Translations under genes and position numbers: made by a program
Assembly (NCBI GenBank): GCA_004362315.1
Contig: SNWL01000007.1
Span: forward strand, 310,001 to 374,000
Direction of reading: 5' to 3'
Origin: Mycobacterium sp. BK086
Lineage (GTDB): Bacteria; Actinomycetota; Actinomycetes; Mycobacteriales; Mycobacteriaceae
Length of the DNA stretch: 64,000 bases
Notes under the pieces: model-generated
Seen by the model: the letters and a program-made list of their open reading frames with translations, nothing else
What the model was told of the DNA's origin: nothing
The model's database searches: none
Shown: one piece after another, positions 47,847-58,668 of the stretch
How the letters are laid out: every line of letters starts with the position of its first letter
Position numbering within the stretch: the first letter of the stretch is position 1

Positions 47847-48035
47847 GACTCCCCCCTTCGATCAGCCTTTGTAGCCTCTTCTGGCCGCTCCGAAACATTC
47901 CTGCAATCTCATTGCCACACATCACCTTTGGGGTGGTGCTGACCATGTAAGCAGCGAGGTTATTGCATGTCCAATGAAAAATTTCGATAACGGTCATTCT
48001 TGATTGCGATGACATCTCGGCTTTAGATCGCACCC

Positions 48036-48054
48036 ATTCATCGACGCGATGAAT
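48036..48054. promoter_or_regulatory. Inverted repeat upstream of lysR
   Basis: ATTCATCG-ACG-CGATGAAT is a perfect eight-base inverted repeat in the 296-base, locally AT-richer gap between two divergent genes, 89 bases before the LysR start. It is a candidate LysR-type binding site, though its spacing is not the standard T-N11-A. No gene was found in the gap. Confidence 0.4.
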
Positions 48055-48142
48055 TGCCCGATAAAAAGTTTGCTGGAATTCCACTAGTTGAGCACACAGC
48101 TAATAATCAGCAGCTGAGAGAATCATCTGATAAGTTCTCGGG

Positions 48143-49051
48143 GTGGAACTTCGCCAGCTCGAATACTTCATGGTTGTCGCTGGTGAGATGAGTTTCTCTC
48201 GCGCCGCCGACCGGGCGAACGTCGTGCAATCTGCACTGTCGACGAGTATCAGCAAACTTGAACACGAACTCGGCGTGCAATTGTTTGATCGGAGCCGTCA
48301 GCGCATCAAACTGACGGCTGCCGGCGCGGAGTTCCGGGATCGAGCCGCCGAGGTCTTACGCGCGGCTCAAACTGCCAAGGATTCGATGCTCGAGCTGAAC
48401 ACGAGCATCTCCGGCACTGTCAACCTCGGGGTGCTGCTGTCGTTCGGCCCGCTGGACTACGTCAAGGCGCTGGGTGACTTCGTCGAGGAGAACCCGCGGG
48501 TTCGTCTTCGCTCCCACCTGTCCACCACCGGCTCATGGGCCTACCTGCCGGCCCTGATCGACGGCTCACTGGATTTGGCTCTGATCTCGGCACCTCAGCG
48601 CTTCCCGCAGCAGCTCGAGATGAACCTGTTGTTCGAGGATCCACTCGCGTTCGTCTGCCGTCCCGACCATTCGTTGGCCGGCCGCAACGTCGTCGAGATC
48701 AGCGATCTGGCGCAGGAAACCCTCGTCGGTTTTCCGCCGGGATTCGGTCTGCGCAGTGTGATCGATGACGCCTTTCACACGGTTGGGCTCGAGACGCCCT
48801 GCCATCACGAGCTGACGCTGGGTCTTCCCGAGATGGCCGAACTCATCGCGCGCGGAGCGGGGAGTGCGGTGATGCCCCGCAGTGAAGCGCGGCACATGTC
48901 GCATCTACGCAAGATCGACCTGGCTACGCCGGTGACCTGGCAGGTGTATCTGGCGTCGCGGCCGGCGAGCGAGCTCAGCCGGGCGACCGCGCGCCTCGCC
49001 GAGATCATCATGGGTTCGCCGGGGATGATCCCGCACAAAGGTGTGGCGTAG
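48143..49051 (+). CDS. LysR-family transcriptional regulator
   Basis: A 302-residue regulator. The N-terminal helix-turn-helix is MELRQLEYFMVVAGEMSFSR with AADRANVVQSALSTSISKLE, then LFDRSRQRIKLTAAG; the C-terminal part is the periplasmic-binding-type effector domain (VNLGVLLSFGPLDYV onward). The GTG start at 48143 follows CTCGGGG. It stands between the tetR operon and the Rv1220c-like methyltransferase, apparently an insertion relative to M. tuberculosis. The target genes are unknown; the divergent membrane-protein gene is the nearest candidate. Confidence 0.88.
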   Translation: MELRQLEYFMVVAGEMSFSRAADRANVVQSALSTSISKLEHELGVQLFDRSRQRIKLTAAGAEFRDRAAEVLRAAQTAKDSMLELNTSISGTVNLGVLLSFGPLDYVKALGDFVEENPRVRLRSHLSTTGSWAYLPALIDGSLDLALISAPQRFPQQLEMNLLFEDPLAFVCRPDHSLAGRNVVEISDLAQETLVGFPPGFGLRSVIDDAFHTVGLETPCHHELTLGLPEMAELIARGAGSAVMPRSEARHMSHLRKIDLATPVTWQVYLASRPASELSRATARLAEIIMGSPGMIPHKGVA

Positions 49052-49057
49052 CGCGAT

Positions 49058-49726
49058 TCAGAAGTCGCGGGCGGCGACCAGAATCCCGTCGCCCAGTGGA
49101 ATCAGGACCGGGGTGAGTCGCTCGTCCTCGGCGATCAGCCGGGCAGCTTCCCGCACCGCCGTCACCTCGGCGTCGTTGGCCGCCGGATCCCCGGCGCGAC
49201 CACCCAGCGCCGAGCGGTGCACGACGATCACGCCGCCGGGACGCAACAGTCGTATGCCCTCGACCACGAAATCAGCCTGGTCGGAGGGCGCCGCGTCGAG
49301 AAACACCAAGTCATAGGACTCGTCGGCGAGCCGGGTGAGGACTTCCTGGGCCCGCCCGGCGATCAGCCGCGTGCGCGATGGCCCGATTCCGGCCTCGTTG
49401 AACGCCTGTTTGGCGGTGCGCTGGTGCTCGGGCTCGATGTCGATCGTGGTCAGGACGCCGTCTTCGCGCATGCCCGACAACAGCCACAGCCCGCTGACAC
49501 CCGCGCCGGTGCCGACCTCGACGACCGCTTTGCCGCCCGACAGTCGCGCCAGCACGCTGAGCAGCGCCCCGACCGCCGGCGTGACAGCCCCGGCGCCCGC
49601 GTCCACGGCCCGCTCCCTGGCGGCCGCGACGATGGCGTCCTCGGAGATCGAACCCTCGGCGTGGGCGAGGATCCGGTCGGCACGGCTGGCCTCCGGTTGG
49701 CCTGATTGGTCCTCGGTAGTGGCCAT
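49058..49726 (-). CDS. O-methyltransferase (Rv1220c-like)
   Basis: A 222-residue SAM-dependent methyltransferase of the catechol/caffeoyl-CoA type: [17 protein letters not shown] near 68 (motif I), [11 protein letters not shown], and [17 protein letters not shown] near 137 with the metal-binding Asp. Substrate unknown. ATG 49726 gives the usual length. Located directly before sigE on the opposite strand, as in M. tuberculosis, with the 246-base sigE promoter region between. Confidence 0.9.
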   Translation of the reverse strand: MATTEDQSGQPEASRADRILAHAEGSISEDAIVAAARERAVDAGAGAVTPAVGALLSVLARLSGGKAVVEVGTGAGVSGLWLLSGMREDGVLTTIDIEPEHQRTAKQAFNEAGIGPSRTRLIAGRAQEVLTRLADESYDLVFLDAAPSDQADFVVEGIRLLRPGGVIVVHRSALGGRAGDPAANDAEVTAVREAARLIAEDERLTPVLIPLGDGILVAARDF

Positions 49727-49911
49727 TCTCAGCAGCGTAGAGCCAACCGGATCACCGGGTGGGCAGGCGCGCCCGGTGTCCGGGGCTCGGCGGGCAGGAG
49801 CGCAGCGACCCGGGGGTTGGACCGGTGCGGCGCGCGGATCGTCGCCCGTCAAGCCCGACGCGCCGCGCGCGAAGCCTCAGATCAGGGCACGAAATGATAA
49901 CGAAAGTATTT

Positions 49912-49927
49912 CTTAGTCAAACCTTAG
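49912..49927 (+). promoter_or_regulatory. CTTAG-N6-CTTAG direct repeat upstream of sigE
   Basis: CTTAG at 49912-49916 and 49923-49927, one helical turn apart, 61 bases upstream of the sigE ATG. In M. tuberculosis the response regulator MprA binds upstream of sigE; this repeat has the same spacing as the elements at 8.25 and 9.39 kb and may be its site. Confidence 0.45.
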
Positions 49928-49972
49928 TTAGCTCAAATCAGCCCCACACAGGTTTGGGGAACGGTAGCGGGC

Positions 49973-50746
49973 ATGGAACAAGGGCCACGCTGGTCGGGGA
50001 ATGTGCCAGAACGCGCTCGTGTTGTGTCACTTGATGCGTCCGGCGGCAGCCAGCCGTCAGCGCAGATCGATCAGGAGGATCCGACGACCACCCAATTGAT
50101 GGCTCCCGCCCACATGTCGCACGCCGAGCAGTATGGCGACACCGACTGGGTCGAACCGTCCGAGGAGCTGCAGGGCACCGCGGTGTTCGACGCGACCGGC
50201 GACCGGACGGCCATGCCGTCCTGGGACGAGCTGGTGCGTCAGCACGCCGACCGGGTCTATCGCCTGGCCTACCGCCTGTCGGGTAACCAGCAGGACGCCG
50301 AGGACCTCACCCAGGAGACCTTCATCAGGGTGTTCCGCTCCGTGCAGAACTACCAGCCCGGCACGTTCGAAGGCTGGCTGCACCGCATCACCACGAACTT
50401 GTTCCTCGACATGGTCCGTCGTCGCGGCCGCATTCGCATGGAGGCGCTGCCCGAGGACTATGACCGGGTGCCGGCCGACGAGCCCAACCCCGAGCAGATC
50501 TATCACGACTCGCGGCTGGGCGCGGACTTGCAGGCCGCCCTGGATTCACTGGCGCCCGAATTCCGTGCGGCAGTGGTCCTGTGCGACATCGAGGGTCTGT
50601 CCTACGAGGAGATCGGCGCGACGCTGGGCGTCAAGCTGGGGACCGTGCGCAGTCGCATTCACCGTGGCCGGCAGGCCTTGCGCGACTACCTCGCGGCCCA
50701 CTCCGGCCAGCGGGGAATTGCTGACTTCATCGCCGAATCGGCGTAG
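49973..50746 (+). CDS. sigE: ECF sigma factor SigE
   Basis: A 257-residue extracytoplasmic-function sigma factor for envelope, heat and oxidative stress. Region 2 spans about 85-150 ([19 protein letters not shown] in parts: [13 protein letters not shown] and [16 protein letters not shown]), region 4 about 180-240 ([20 protein letters not shown]). The long acidic N-terminal extension is usual for SigE; in M. tuberculosis shorter isoforms start at internal codons, and ATGs at 50099 and 50114 are equivalents here. The last residues ([15 protein letters not shown]) differ from M. tuberculosis. rseA follows 115 bases later. Confidence 0.96.
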   Translation: MEQGPRWSGNVPERARVVSLDASGGSQPSAQIDQEDPTTTQLMAPAHMSHAEQYGDTDWVEPSEELQGTAVFDATGDRTAMPSWDELVRQHADRVYRLAYRLSGNQQDAEDLTQETFIRVFRSVQNYQPGTFEGWLHRITTNLFLDMVRRRGRIRMEALPEDYDRVPADEPNPEQIYHDSRLGADLQAALDSLAPEFRAAVVLCDIEGLSYEEIGATLGVKLGTVRSRIHRGRQALRDYLAAHSGQRGIADFIAESA

Positions 50747-50861
50747 TCCGCTCTGTCCGGGGACCGGACAAAGTAGTCGTCATGTTCTGTCGTATGGCGC
50801 TGCGCGCGCTACATTCGACCTAGCGGCGCGGAAAATTAACGCGACCGAGAGGAGCGCAGCG

Positions 50862-51266
50862 ATGGTCGACCGTGGACACATGTTCCGTCGAGCATTCTCT
50901 TGGCTGCCCTCTCAGTTCGCCTCTCAAAGTGACGCCCCCGTCGGTGCACCCCGCCAGTTCGGCTCGACCGAACACCTGTCCTCCGAGGCGATCGCCGCCT
51001 ACGTCGACGGCGAATTGCGGATGAACGCCCACCTGCGCGCGGCACATCATTTGTCGCTGTGCGCGGAGTGCGCCGCCGAGGTCGAGGGTCAGACCCAGGC
51101 CCGCACGGCGCTGCGTGACTCGATGCCGATCAGCATGCCGAGCAGCCTGTTGGGGCTGTTGTCGCAGATCCCGCAGTCGGCGCCGGACGAGCCTGTCGGC
51201 CCCTCGCCGGGACTCGCCGATCAGTTAGCTGACGGCTCAGACCGCGACCGGCGTAAGCGCCGGTAG
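50862..51266 (+). CDS. rseA: Anti-sigma-E factor RseA
   Basis: A 134-residue zinc-containing anti-sigma factor. The ZAS motif is His63-x3-Cys67-x2-Cys70 (HLSLCAEC), preceded by EHLSSEAIAAYVDGELRMNAHL, the helix that grips the sigma factor. No membrane helix; it acts in the cytosol. In M. tuberculosis RseA is phosphorylated by PknB and degraded by ClpC1P2 to free SigE. ATG 50862 follows AGAGGAG. The C-terminus is shorter than the 154-residue M. tuberculosis protein, lacking its Gly-rich insert. Confidence 0.93.
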   Translation: MVDRGHMFRRAFSWLPSQFASQSDAPVGAPRQFGSTEHLSSEAIAAYVDGELRMNAHLRAAHHLSLCAECAAEVEGQTQARTALRDSMPISMPSSLLGLLSQIPQSAPDEPVGPSPGLADQLADGSDRDRRKRR

Positions 51267-51336
51267 GGTGGATGAGAAGTCGAGCTGCTTCGTGCTCGGT
51301 CCCATCGCGCGCGCTCACGGCTGAGCGCTTGGATAG

Positions 51337-52845
<1,509 letters not shown>

Positions 52846-52849
52846 CGCG

Positions 52850-53266
52850 ATGTTCGCCAACGTCGGGTGGGGCGAAATGCTCCTGCTGGTCGTCATCGGG
52901 TTGGTGATCCTCGGCCCGGAACGACTGCCGGGCGCCATCCGGTGGACATCCAATTCGCTGCGGCAGGCCCGCGACTACATCAGCGGAGCCACCAGCCAGC
53001 TGCGCGACGATCTGGGACCTGAGTTCGAGGACTTCCGCCAGCCGCTCAGCGAGCTGCAGAAGCTGCGGGGGATGACACCACGGGCAGCGCTGACCAAACA
53101 CCTGCTCGACGGCGACGACTCGTGGCTCAACGAGGCGTTCCAGTCGCCGGAGAACAAGGAGAAGCCGCACAGCGCTCCGCCGCCGCAGCCGGCCCCGCCT
53201 TCGTTGACCAAGCCTGAGCCGCTGCCGCCCGGTACGCCGGCACCCTACGACGCCGACGCCACCTAG
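52850..53266 (+). CDS. tatB: Twin-arginine translocase subunit TatB
   Basis: A 138-residue protein with the TatA/B fold: a very short outside end, one membrane helix ([21 protein letters not shown] in parts: [13 protein letters not shown]), the FGPERLP-type hinge (LGPERLPG), an amphipathic helix ([16 protein letters not shown]) and a Pro-rich tail ([20 protein letters not shown]). TatB receives folded substrates with twin-Arg signals together with TatC. ATG 52850, four bases after htrA. Confidence 0.95.
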   Translation: MFANVGWGEMLLLVVIGLVILGPERLPGAIRWTSNSLRQARDYISGATSQLRDDLGPEFEDFRQPLSELQKLRGMTPRAALTKHLLDGDDSWLNEAFQSPENKEKPHSAPPPQPAPPSLTKPEPLPPGTPAPYDADAT

Positions 53267-53276
53267 CCACTAGCGA

Positions 53277-53321
53277 TTTCGGCGCGTTTTCGTTCGCTCA
53301 GCGGCGGTTTTCGCGCCGAAA
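53277..53321. terminator. Inverted repeat between tatB and mrp
   Basis: TTTCGGCGCG (53277-53286) pairs exactly with CGCGCCGAAA (53312-53321) across a 25-base loop, between the convergent stops of tatB (53266) and mrp (53329). A two-way terminator is likely; the T runs at the stem ends fit either strand. Confidence 0.6.
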
Positions 53322-53328
53322 CCGGTGA

Positions 53329-54471
53329 TCAGAGGTGTCGGGTGGTGTCCAGGCCCAGCGACATCCCGGCCAGCCCGCGCCGCCGCGCCGCCAGCTTGTC
53401 GGCGATCCCGCGCAGCTCTTTGCCTGCCGCCGAATCCGGCGCCGACAGCACCAGCGGCACCCCGGAATCACCCGCGGCGACCAACGCCGGATCCAGCGGA
53501 ACCTGGCCCAGCAGAGGCACATCCGCGCCGACCGATCGGCTGAGGCTCTCCGAGACCTGACGGCCGCCGCCCTCACCGAAGATCTGCATCGTCGTGCCGT
53601 CGGGCATCAGCAGTCCGGACATGTTCTCCACGACGCCGACGATCCGCTGCCGGGTCTGCAGCGCGATCGCGCCGGCCCGCTCGGCCACCTCGGCCGCCGC
53701 CAGCTGCGGGGTCGTCACCACCAGGATCTCCGCGCCGGGAATCAGCTGCGCCACCGAGATCGCCACATCGCCGGTACCCGGCGGCAGGTCCAGCAGCAGC
53801 AGGTCGAGGTCGCCCCAGTACACATCGGCCAGGAACTGCTGCAGCGCGCGGTGCAGCATCGGCCCACGCCACACCACCGGCGCATTGCCCTGAGTGAACT
53901 GGGCGATCGAGATGACCTTCACGTCGTGGGCGATCGGCGGCACGATCATCGACTCGACCTGCGTGGGCCGGTCGTCGGTGCCCATCATCCTGGGCACCGA
54001 GTGGCCGTAGATGTCGGCGTCGAGCACCCCGACCGACAGGCCGCGGGCCGCCAGCGCGGCGGCCAGGTTCACCGTCACGCTGGACTTGCCGACCCCGCCC
54101 TTGCCGGAGGCGACGGCGTACACCCGGGTCAGCGAACCGGGCTGGGCGAAGGGGATCACCGGTTCGGCCGCGTCACCGCGCAGCTGCTTGCGCAGTTCGG
54201 TGCGCTGCTCGTCGCTCATCACGTCCAGCGCGACGGTCACCGCGCCGGTGCCGGGCACGTCGGCGACGGCCTGGGTCACCCGCTCGCTGATCTCGGTCTT
54301 CTTCGGACACGCGGAGGTGGTCAGGTAGATCTCGACGTGTACGGCGCTGTCGTCGCCGACAGCGATGCTCTTGACCATGTTGAGCTCGGTGATGGGCTTG
54401 CGCAGCTCAGGATCGATCACCTTGCCCAGCGCGATGCGGACCTGGGTTTGCAGCTCGTTCTTCTCGGACAT
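53329..54471 (-). CDS. mrp: Iron-sulfur carrier P-loop NTPase Mrp (ApbC/Nbp35 family)
   Basis: A 380-residue protein: an N-terminal MIP18/DUF59 domain (about 1-90, with the SACPKKTE segment holding a Cys) and a deviant Walker A, SGKGGVGKSS near 121, of the SIMIBI class. Walker B-like ADIYGHSVPRM and LLLLDLPPGTGD follow. It should load Fe-S clusters onto target proteins. The C-terminal CxxC pair that many Mrp proteins use at the dimer interface is absent here (NMSGLLMPDG instead of a Cys pair). Family comparison is from memory. ATG 54471. Confidence 0.93.
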   Translation of the reverse strand: MSEKNELQTQVRIALGKVIDPELRKPITELNMVKSIAVGDDSAVHVEIYLTTSACPKKTEISERVTQAVADVPGTGAVTVALDVMSDEQRTELRKQLRGDAAEPVIPFAQPGSLTRVYAVASGKGGVGKSSVTVNLAAALAARGLSVGVLDADIYGHSVPRMMGTDDRPTQVESMIVPPIAHDVKVISIAQFTQGNAPVVWRGPMLHRALQQFLADVYWGDLDLLLLDLPPGTGDVAISVAQLIPGAEILVVTTPQLAAAEVAERAGAIALQTRQRIVGVVENMSGLLMPDGTTMQIFGEGGGRQVSESLSRSVGADVPLLGQVPLDPALVAAGDSGVPLVLSAPDSAAGKELRGIADKLAARRRGLAGMSLGLDTTRHL

Positions 54472-54507
54472 CAGCGCCGAGTCTAGGCGGCGCCTCGCAA
54501 GGGTGAA

Positions 54508-55740
54508 CTAGGCGGCAGGCCCGGGCAGCGCGCCGTGCACGGCGGGCAGCGGCGCAGGCGCAACCGCCGGAGCGATCAACTCCGGGGCGGGCTCAGCCGG
54601 CGGCGGTGGGGGCGGCATCGCCCACGGCGGCTGCCACGGCGGCGGCCAGGGCGCCGGAGCTTCCGGCGCAGCGTCGGCCGTCACCGGCGGCGGTGCCTGC
54701 GTACCCAGGCAGATCACCTGGCAGGGCAGTCCGGGAAGCGCGTTCGCCGGTCCGGGCAGGGGGCCCAGGGCCAGCGATCCGGCGGTCTCGGAGTTGCCGA
54801 GGTTGATCAGCGGAATCTGCGTCAGCGGATCGGTGGACGGCAGGCCGATCGCGTTGAGCGGCAGGCCCGGGCCCAGACCCTCGGGGTTCTCCAGGTGCGC
54901 ATCGCCCATCGCCGGCACCGGCCCGACGATCGGCGGCAGGTTGAGCGGTTCCACGCCGGTGGCGTAGGCGGCGGCCCAGCCCAGCACGTTCTGGGCGTAG
55001 GCCATCGAGTTGTTGTAGCGCAGGATCGCGGTCAGCACCTGCGACTGGTTGCGCAGGTTCAGTCCACCGCTGCAGAGGTAGCGGGCCGCGGCCAGCGCCG
55101 CGTCGTACACGTTCTGCGGATCGGCCTTGCCGTCGCCGTCGCCGTCGGCGGCGTAGCGCGACCAGGTGCCCGGCAGGAACTGCATGGGTCCCATCGCCCG
55201 GGCGTAGACGGGCCGCCCGGCCTGGACGGTCTGCACGATGACCTCATTGCCCGACAGGCTGCCGTCGAGCGTCGGGCCGTAGATCGGGTTGATCGCGGTG
55301 CCGCGCGCATCGGTGGCGCCGCCGTTGGCGTGCCCGGACTCGATGCGGCCGATGCCGGCCAACAGGTTCCAGCTCAGCCCGCAGCCCGGTGCGGTGGAGG
55401 CCATCGCCTGCTCGGCGTTGCGGTATGCGGCCAGCGCCACCGAGGGGATCCGCATGGACCCCGGTGAGCTGACCACGATGGCCGGCGGCGGGACAGACGG
55501 CGTCGCCGCGGCGGCGAAGTGAAAGTTGGTGGGCTGCTTGGAAAGCGCGACGACGGTCGCACCCGAGGTGTCGGTCTGCGGGGAGACCGCGGCCAGCGGG
55601 GTGACTTCGGTGCCGACGACCGGCGGGTGCGGAAATTGGGGGGCGGCACCGACGGCGCCGGCGAGCACGACAGGAGTGAGTACAGCAATTCCGAACGCAG
55701 GTTTCCGCACCAACCCGGTGACGCGGTGTCCTATGCCCAC
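54508..55740 (-). CDS. Membrane-anchored lytic transglycosylase (SLT/MltB type)
   Basis: A 410-residue protein: N-terminal signal anchor (about 10-35), a linker, and a transglycosylase domain (about 95-250) with the catalytic Glu in GIGRIESGHANGG near 125 and the RAMGPMQFLPGTWSRY substrate groove. The last 150 residues are Pro/Ala-rich and disordered. It cleaves the glycan backbone of peptidoglycan, so it acts outside the membrane. GTG 55740. The place equals Rv1230c. It lies 36 bases before mrp's start region, both on the minus strand. Confidence 0.9.
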   Translation of the reverse strand: MGIGHRVTGLVRKPAFGIAVLTPVVLAGAVGAAPQFPHPPVVGTEVTPLAAVSPQTDTSGATVVALSKQPTNFHFAAAATPSVPPPAIVVSSPGSMRIPSVALAAYRNAEQAMASTAPGCGLSWNLLAGIGRIESGHANGGATDARGTAINPIYGPTLDGSLSGNEVIVQTVQAGRPVYARAMGPMQFLPGTWSRYAADGDGDGKADPQNVYDAALAAARYLCSGGLNLRNQSQVLTAILRYNNSMAYAQNVLGWAAAYATGVEPLNLPPIVGPVPAMGDAHLENPEGLGPGLPLNAIGLPSTDPLTQIPLINLGNSETAGSLALGPLPGPANALPGLPCQVICLGTQAPPPVTADAAPEAPAPWPPPWQPPWAMPPPPPPAEPAPELIAPAVAPAPLPAVHGALPGPAA

Positions 55741-55828
55741 TCGTCCGTCCTCAACAAAAGCCTGCGCCTGTGAACCAAGTCACCATACATACCTTCGTGA
55801 CCTCAGTGGTATCCAATGGTCACCTTTG

Positions 55829-56386
55829 TCACGGCTGACTTTCCTCGACGACGGGGTCGACGGCTTGCCGGGCTCTCTTGGCTTTGTCCTTCTTGGGCTT
55901 GCCGCCGCCGTCGGACTGCAGCGATTCCAGCAACTCGCGGATCTCTTCGAGCTCGCGGCGCAGGTAGTCGCGGGTGGCCACCTCGCCGACCGCCAACCGC
56001 AGCGAGGCGAGCTCACGGGCCAGGAACTCGGTGTCGGCCTTCGTCTGCTCGGAGCGCCTGCGGTCTTCCTCGAGTGAGACCCGGTCCCGGTTCTCCTGCC
56101 GGTTCTGCGCCAGCAGGATCAGCGGCGCCGCGTAGGCGGCCTGGGTGGAGAACGCCAGGTTCAGCAGGATGAACGGGTAGGGGTCCCACTGCCAGGTCAC
56201 CGCGAACAGGTTCAGCGCGATCCAGACGATGACGATGATCGTCTGCCAGGCCAGGTAGCGGCCGGTGCCCAGGAAGCGGGCGATCGATTCGCTGAAATTG
56301 CCGACCGCTTCGGGGTCGACGTTGAACACCGGCCGCCGCGACGTGCGCGGGGTGTCCAGCCGCTGGCGCGCAGACGAGTCGCTCAT
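55829..56386 (-). CDS. DUF1003 membrane protein
   Basis: A 185-residue protein with two helices (about 43-62 and 70-95, the region containing WQTIIVIVWIALN and AYAAPLILLAQNRQ), followed by a charged coiled coil (about 100-160) and a basic tail. DUF1003 proteins are widespread and of unknown role; a sensor or scaffold in the membrane is possible. ATG 56386 overlaps the stop of the upstream MgtE-like gene (ATGA), so translation is coupled. Confidence 0.88.
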   Translation of the reverse strand: MSDSSARQRLDTPRTSRRPVFNVDPEAVGNFSESIARFLGTGRYLAWQTIIVIVWIALNLFAVTWQWDPYPFILLNLAFSTQAAYAAPLILLAQNRQENRDRVSLEEDRRRSEQTKADTEFLARELASLRLAVGEVATRDYLRRELEEIRELLESLQSDGGGKPKKDKAKRARQAVDPVVEESQP

Positions 56387-57675
56387 GTCGTCCCCTCTGC
56401 GCTCAGATGCGGATCCTCGAAGCTCTCCCGCCAGTCGTCGGGCAGCAGATGGTCGAGCACGTCGTCGACGGACACCGCGCCCAGCAGGTGGCTCTGCTCG
56501 TCGACGACCGGACCGCAGACAAGATTGTAGGCGGCGAAGTACCGCGTCACCCCGGCCAGCGAGGTCTCCGGCAGCAGGCTCGGCAGGTCGGTGTCGACGA
56601 TGCCGCTGACCAGGTTGGCGGGCGGTTCGCGCAGCAGTGCCTGCAGGTGCACGCAGCCCAGGTAGCGGCCGGTGGGGGTGGCGGTCGGCGGGCGCACCAC
56701 GAACACCAGGGACGCCAGCGCCGGCGTCAGATCGGGATCGCGCACCCGGGCCAGCGCCTCGGCGACCGTGGTGTCGGGGGCGAGCACCACCGGATCCGAC
56801 GTCATCAGACCACCGGCGGTGTCGGGCGAGTGACTCAGCAGTCGTCGCACCGGCTCGGAATCCTCGGGGTCCATCCGGCGCAGCAGCACTTCGGCCTCGG
56901 TCGGATTCATCACGCCGAGCAGGTCGGCGGCGTCGTCGGGATCCATGGCCTCGAGCACGTCGGCGGCGCGCTCGGTGTCCAGTTGCAGCAGCAGGACGGT
57001 CTGGTCGTCTTCCGGCAGCTCCTGCAGGATGTCGGCCAGCCGTTCGTCGTCGAGCGCCTGGATCACCTCGGTACGGCGTTTGGCCGGCAGATCGCGGATG
57101 GCGTCGGCCACCTCGATCGGGCGCTTGTCTTCGAACTGGTGCAGCAGCTGGGCCACACCCTGGCCCGGCATCGCCAACGCGGACGGGGTGAGCCCCTGCA
57201 CGTTGTCCCAGTCCACCACCTGCACTGTCGAGCGCCGGCCCAGCCGCCGGTGGCTGCGCACGGCCACCCGGCTGACCACCCAGTCGCGGGTGCGGATCTG
57301 CTCGATGGCCAGGTCGACCACCACCACGTCCACGCCGGCCATCTGGGGAATCTCGGGATCGTCGACGCGGACCCGGCTGTCCAGAACCTGGCCGAGCACC
57401 AGAACTTCGCCGGGGCGCTGGGCGAAGCGGCGCAGCGACACGTTGCCGGTATTGAGCGTGACGGCGTTCGGCTCGATGGCGGTGACCCGCAGGATGGGAA
57501 CGAAAATCCTTCGGCGGGTGAGCATTTCGACCACCAGGCCCAGGACGCGCGGCTGCTGGCGGACGATGCTCATACTGATCACGACGTCGCGCACCCGGCC
57601 AAGGGACTCACCGTCCGGCCCGAGCACGGCCAGTCCTGCCAGCCGCGCCGCGTACACCCTGTTCACCGACGCCAT
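56383..57675 (-). CDS. MgtE-N/CBS/PRC-barrel protein, no transport domain
   Basis: A 430-residue soluble protein: two PRC-barrel-like segments (about 10-150), an MgtE intracellular N-domain (about 175-280, with repeated ADVLEAMDPDDAADLL-type helices), and a pair of CBS motifs (about 285-415). MgtE magnesium channels carry the same N and CBS parts before their pore; here the pore is missing, so it may sense Mg2+ or nucleotides and regulate a partner, perhaps the DUF1003 protein. ATG 57675, 24 bases from the divergent CitE-like gene. Confidence 0.88.
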   Translation of the reverse strand: MASVNRVYAARLAGLAVLGPDGESLGRVRDVVISMSIVRQQPRVLGLVVEMLTRRRIFVPILRVTAIEPNAVTLNTGNVSLRRFAQRPGEVLVLGQVLDSRVRVDDPEIPQMAGVDVVVVDLAIEQIRTRDWVVSRVAVRSHRRLGRRSTVQVVDWDNVQGLTPSALAMPGQGVAQLLHQFEDKRPIEVADAIRDLPAKRRTEVIQALDDERLADILQELPEDDQTVLLLQLDTERAADVLEAMDPDDAADLLGVMNPTEAEVLLRRMDPEDSEPVRRLLSHSPDTAGGLMTSDPVVLAPDTTVAEALARVRDPDLTPALASLVFVVRPPTATPTGRYLGCVHLQALLREPPANLVSGIVDTDLPSLLPETSLAGVTRYFAAYNLVCGPVVDEQSHLLGAVSVDDVLDHLLPDDWRESFEDPHLSAEGTT

Positions 57676-57699
57676 GACTCAAAGGGTAGGAGTGTAAGC

Positions 57700-58668
57700 G
57701 TGGAGAACGCTTATCGACCCCGCCGAACCTGCCTGTCAGTTCCTGGCAGCAATCTCAAGATGATCGAGAAGGCCAAGAGCCTGCCCGCTGACGAGGTGTT
57801 CCTCGACCTGGAAGACGCGGTCGCGCCAGATGCCAAGGCGCAGGCCCGCAAACAGGTCGGTGCGGCCCTGGCAAGCCCGGGCTGGGCGGGTCAGCTGCGC
57901 GGCGTGCGCGTCAACGACTGGACGACGCCGTGGACGTACAGCGATGTGATCGACGTGGTGTCGGAGGTGGCGTCCGCGCGCGACGGCCACCTCGACGTGA
58001 TCGTGCTACCGAAGGTGACCGACGCCAGCCATGTGCACGCACTGGACCTGTTGCTCACCCAGCTCGAGCTCACCCACGGCCTTCCGGTCGGGGGGATCGG
58101 GATCGACGCGCAGATCGAAGATGCCAAGGGGCTGACCAACATCGACGCGATCGCGGGTGCGCCGCGGGTTCAGGCCCTGGTGCTCGGACCGGCCGACCTG
58201 ATGGCCAGTCTCAACATGCGCACCCTGGTGGTGGGCGAGCAGCCCGAGGGTTACGACGTCGGCGACGCCTATCACCACGTGCTGATGACGATCCTGGTCG
58301 CGGCGCGCGCGCACGGGATCGCGGCGATCGACGGGCCGTATCTGAAGGTGCGTGACACCGACGCGTTCCGCCGGGTCGCCGGCCGCGCCGCGGCGCTGGG
58401 GTACGACGGCAAGTGGGTGCTGCATCCCGATCAGATCGCCGCGGGCAACGAGATCTTCAGTCCCCGCCAAGGCGAATACGACCGTGCCGAGCTGATTCTC
58501 GAGGCCTACGCATGGCACACCTCGAAAGCCGGCGGCTCGCGCGGGGCGGTGATGCTCGGTGACGAGATGCTCGACGAAGCCAGTCGCAAGATGGCACTGG
58601 TGGTCGCGGGCAAAGGCCGGGCGGCCGGGATGGCCCGCCAGGGCGAACGGTTCGCGCCGCCGGCCTAG
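57700..58668 (+). CDS. HpcH/HpaI-family CoA-ester lyase (CitE-like)
   Basis: A 322-residue TIM-barrel lyase of the citrate lyase beta-subunit-like group. RTCLSVPGSNLKMIEKA (CoA phosphate binding), VFLDLEDAVAPDAK with the Mg-binding acids, IDAQIEDAKGLTN and the late GKWVLHPDQI motif are all present. Possible reactions are cleavage of malyl-CoA, citramalyl-CoA or related thioesters; the specific one is unknown. GTG 57700 follows GGTAGGAG. It stops directly at the end of the convergent DUF4190 gene (58668 next to 58669). Confidence 0.9.
   Translation: MENAYRPRRTCLSVPGSNLKMIEKAKSLPADEVFLDLEDAVAPDAKAQARKQVGAALASPGWAGQLRGVRVNDWTTPWTYSDVIDVVSEVASARDGHLDVIVLPKVTDASHVHALDLLLTQLELTHGLPVGGIGIDAQIEDAKGLTNIDAIAGAPRVQALVLGPADLMASLNMRTLVVGEQPEGYDVGDAYHHVLMTILVAARAHGIAAIDGPYLKVRDTDAFRRVAGRAAALGYDGKWVLHPDQIAAGNEIFSPRQGEYDRAELILEAYAWHTSKAGGSRGAVMLGDEMLDEASRKMALVVAGKGRAAGMARQGERFAPPA

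Noticed and set aside
53329..54471. Mrp taken as inactive because it lacks the CxxC pair
   Set aside because: Actinobacterial Mrp proteins appear to lack it in general, as far as I recall, so this is noted but not treated as an anomaly.
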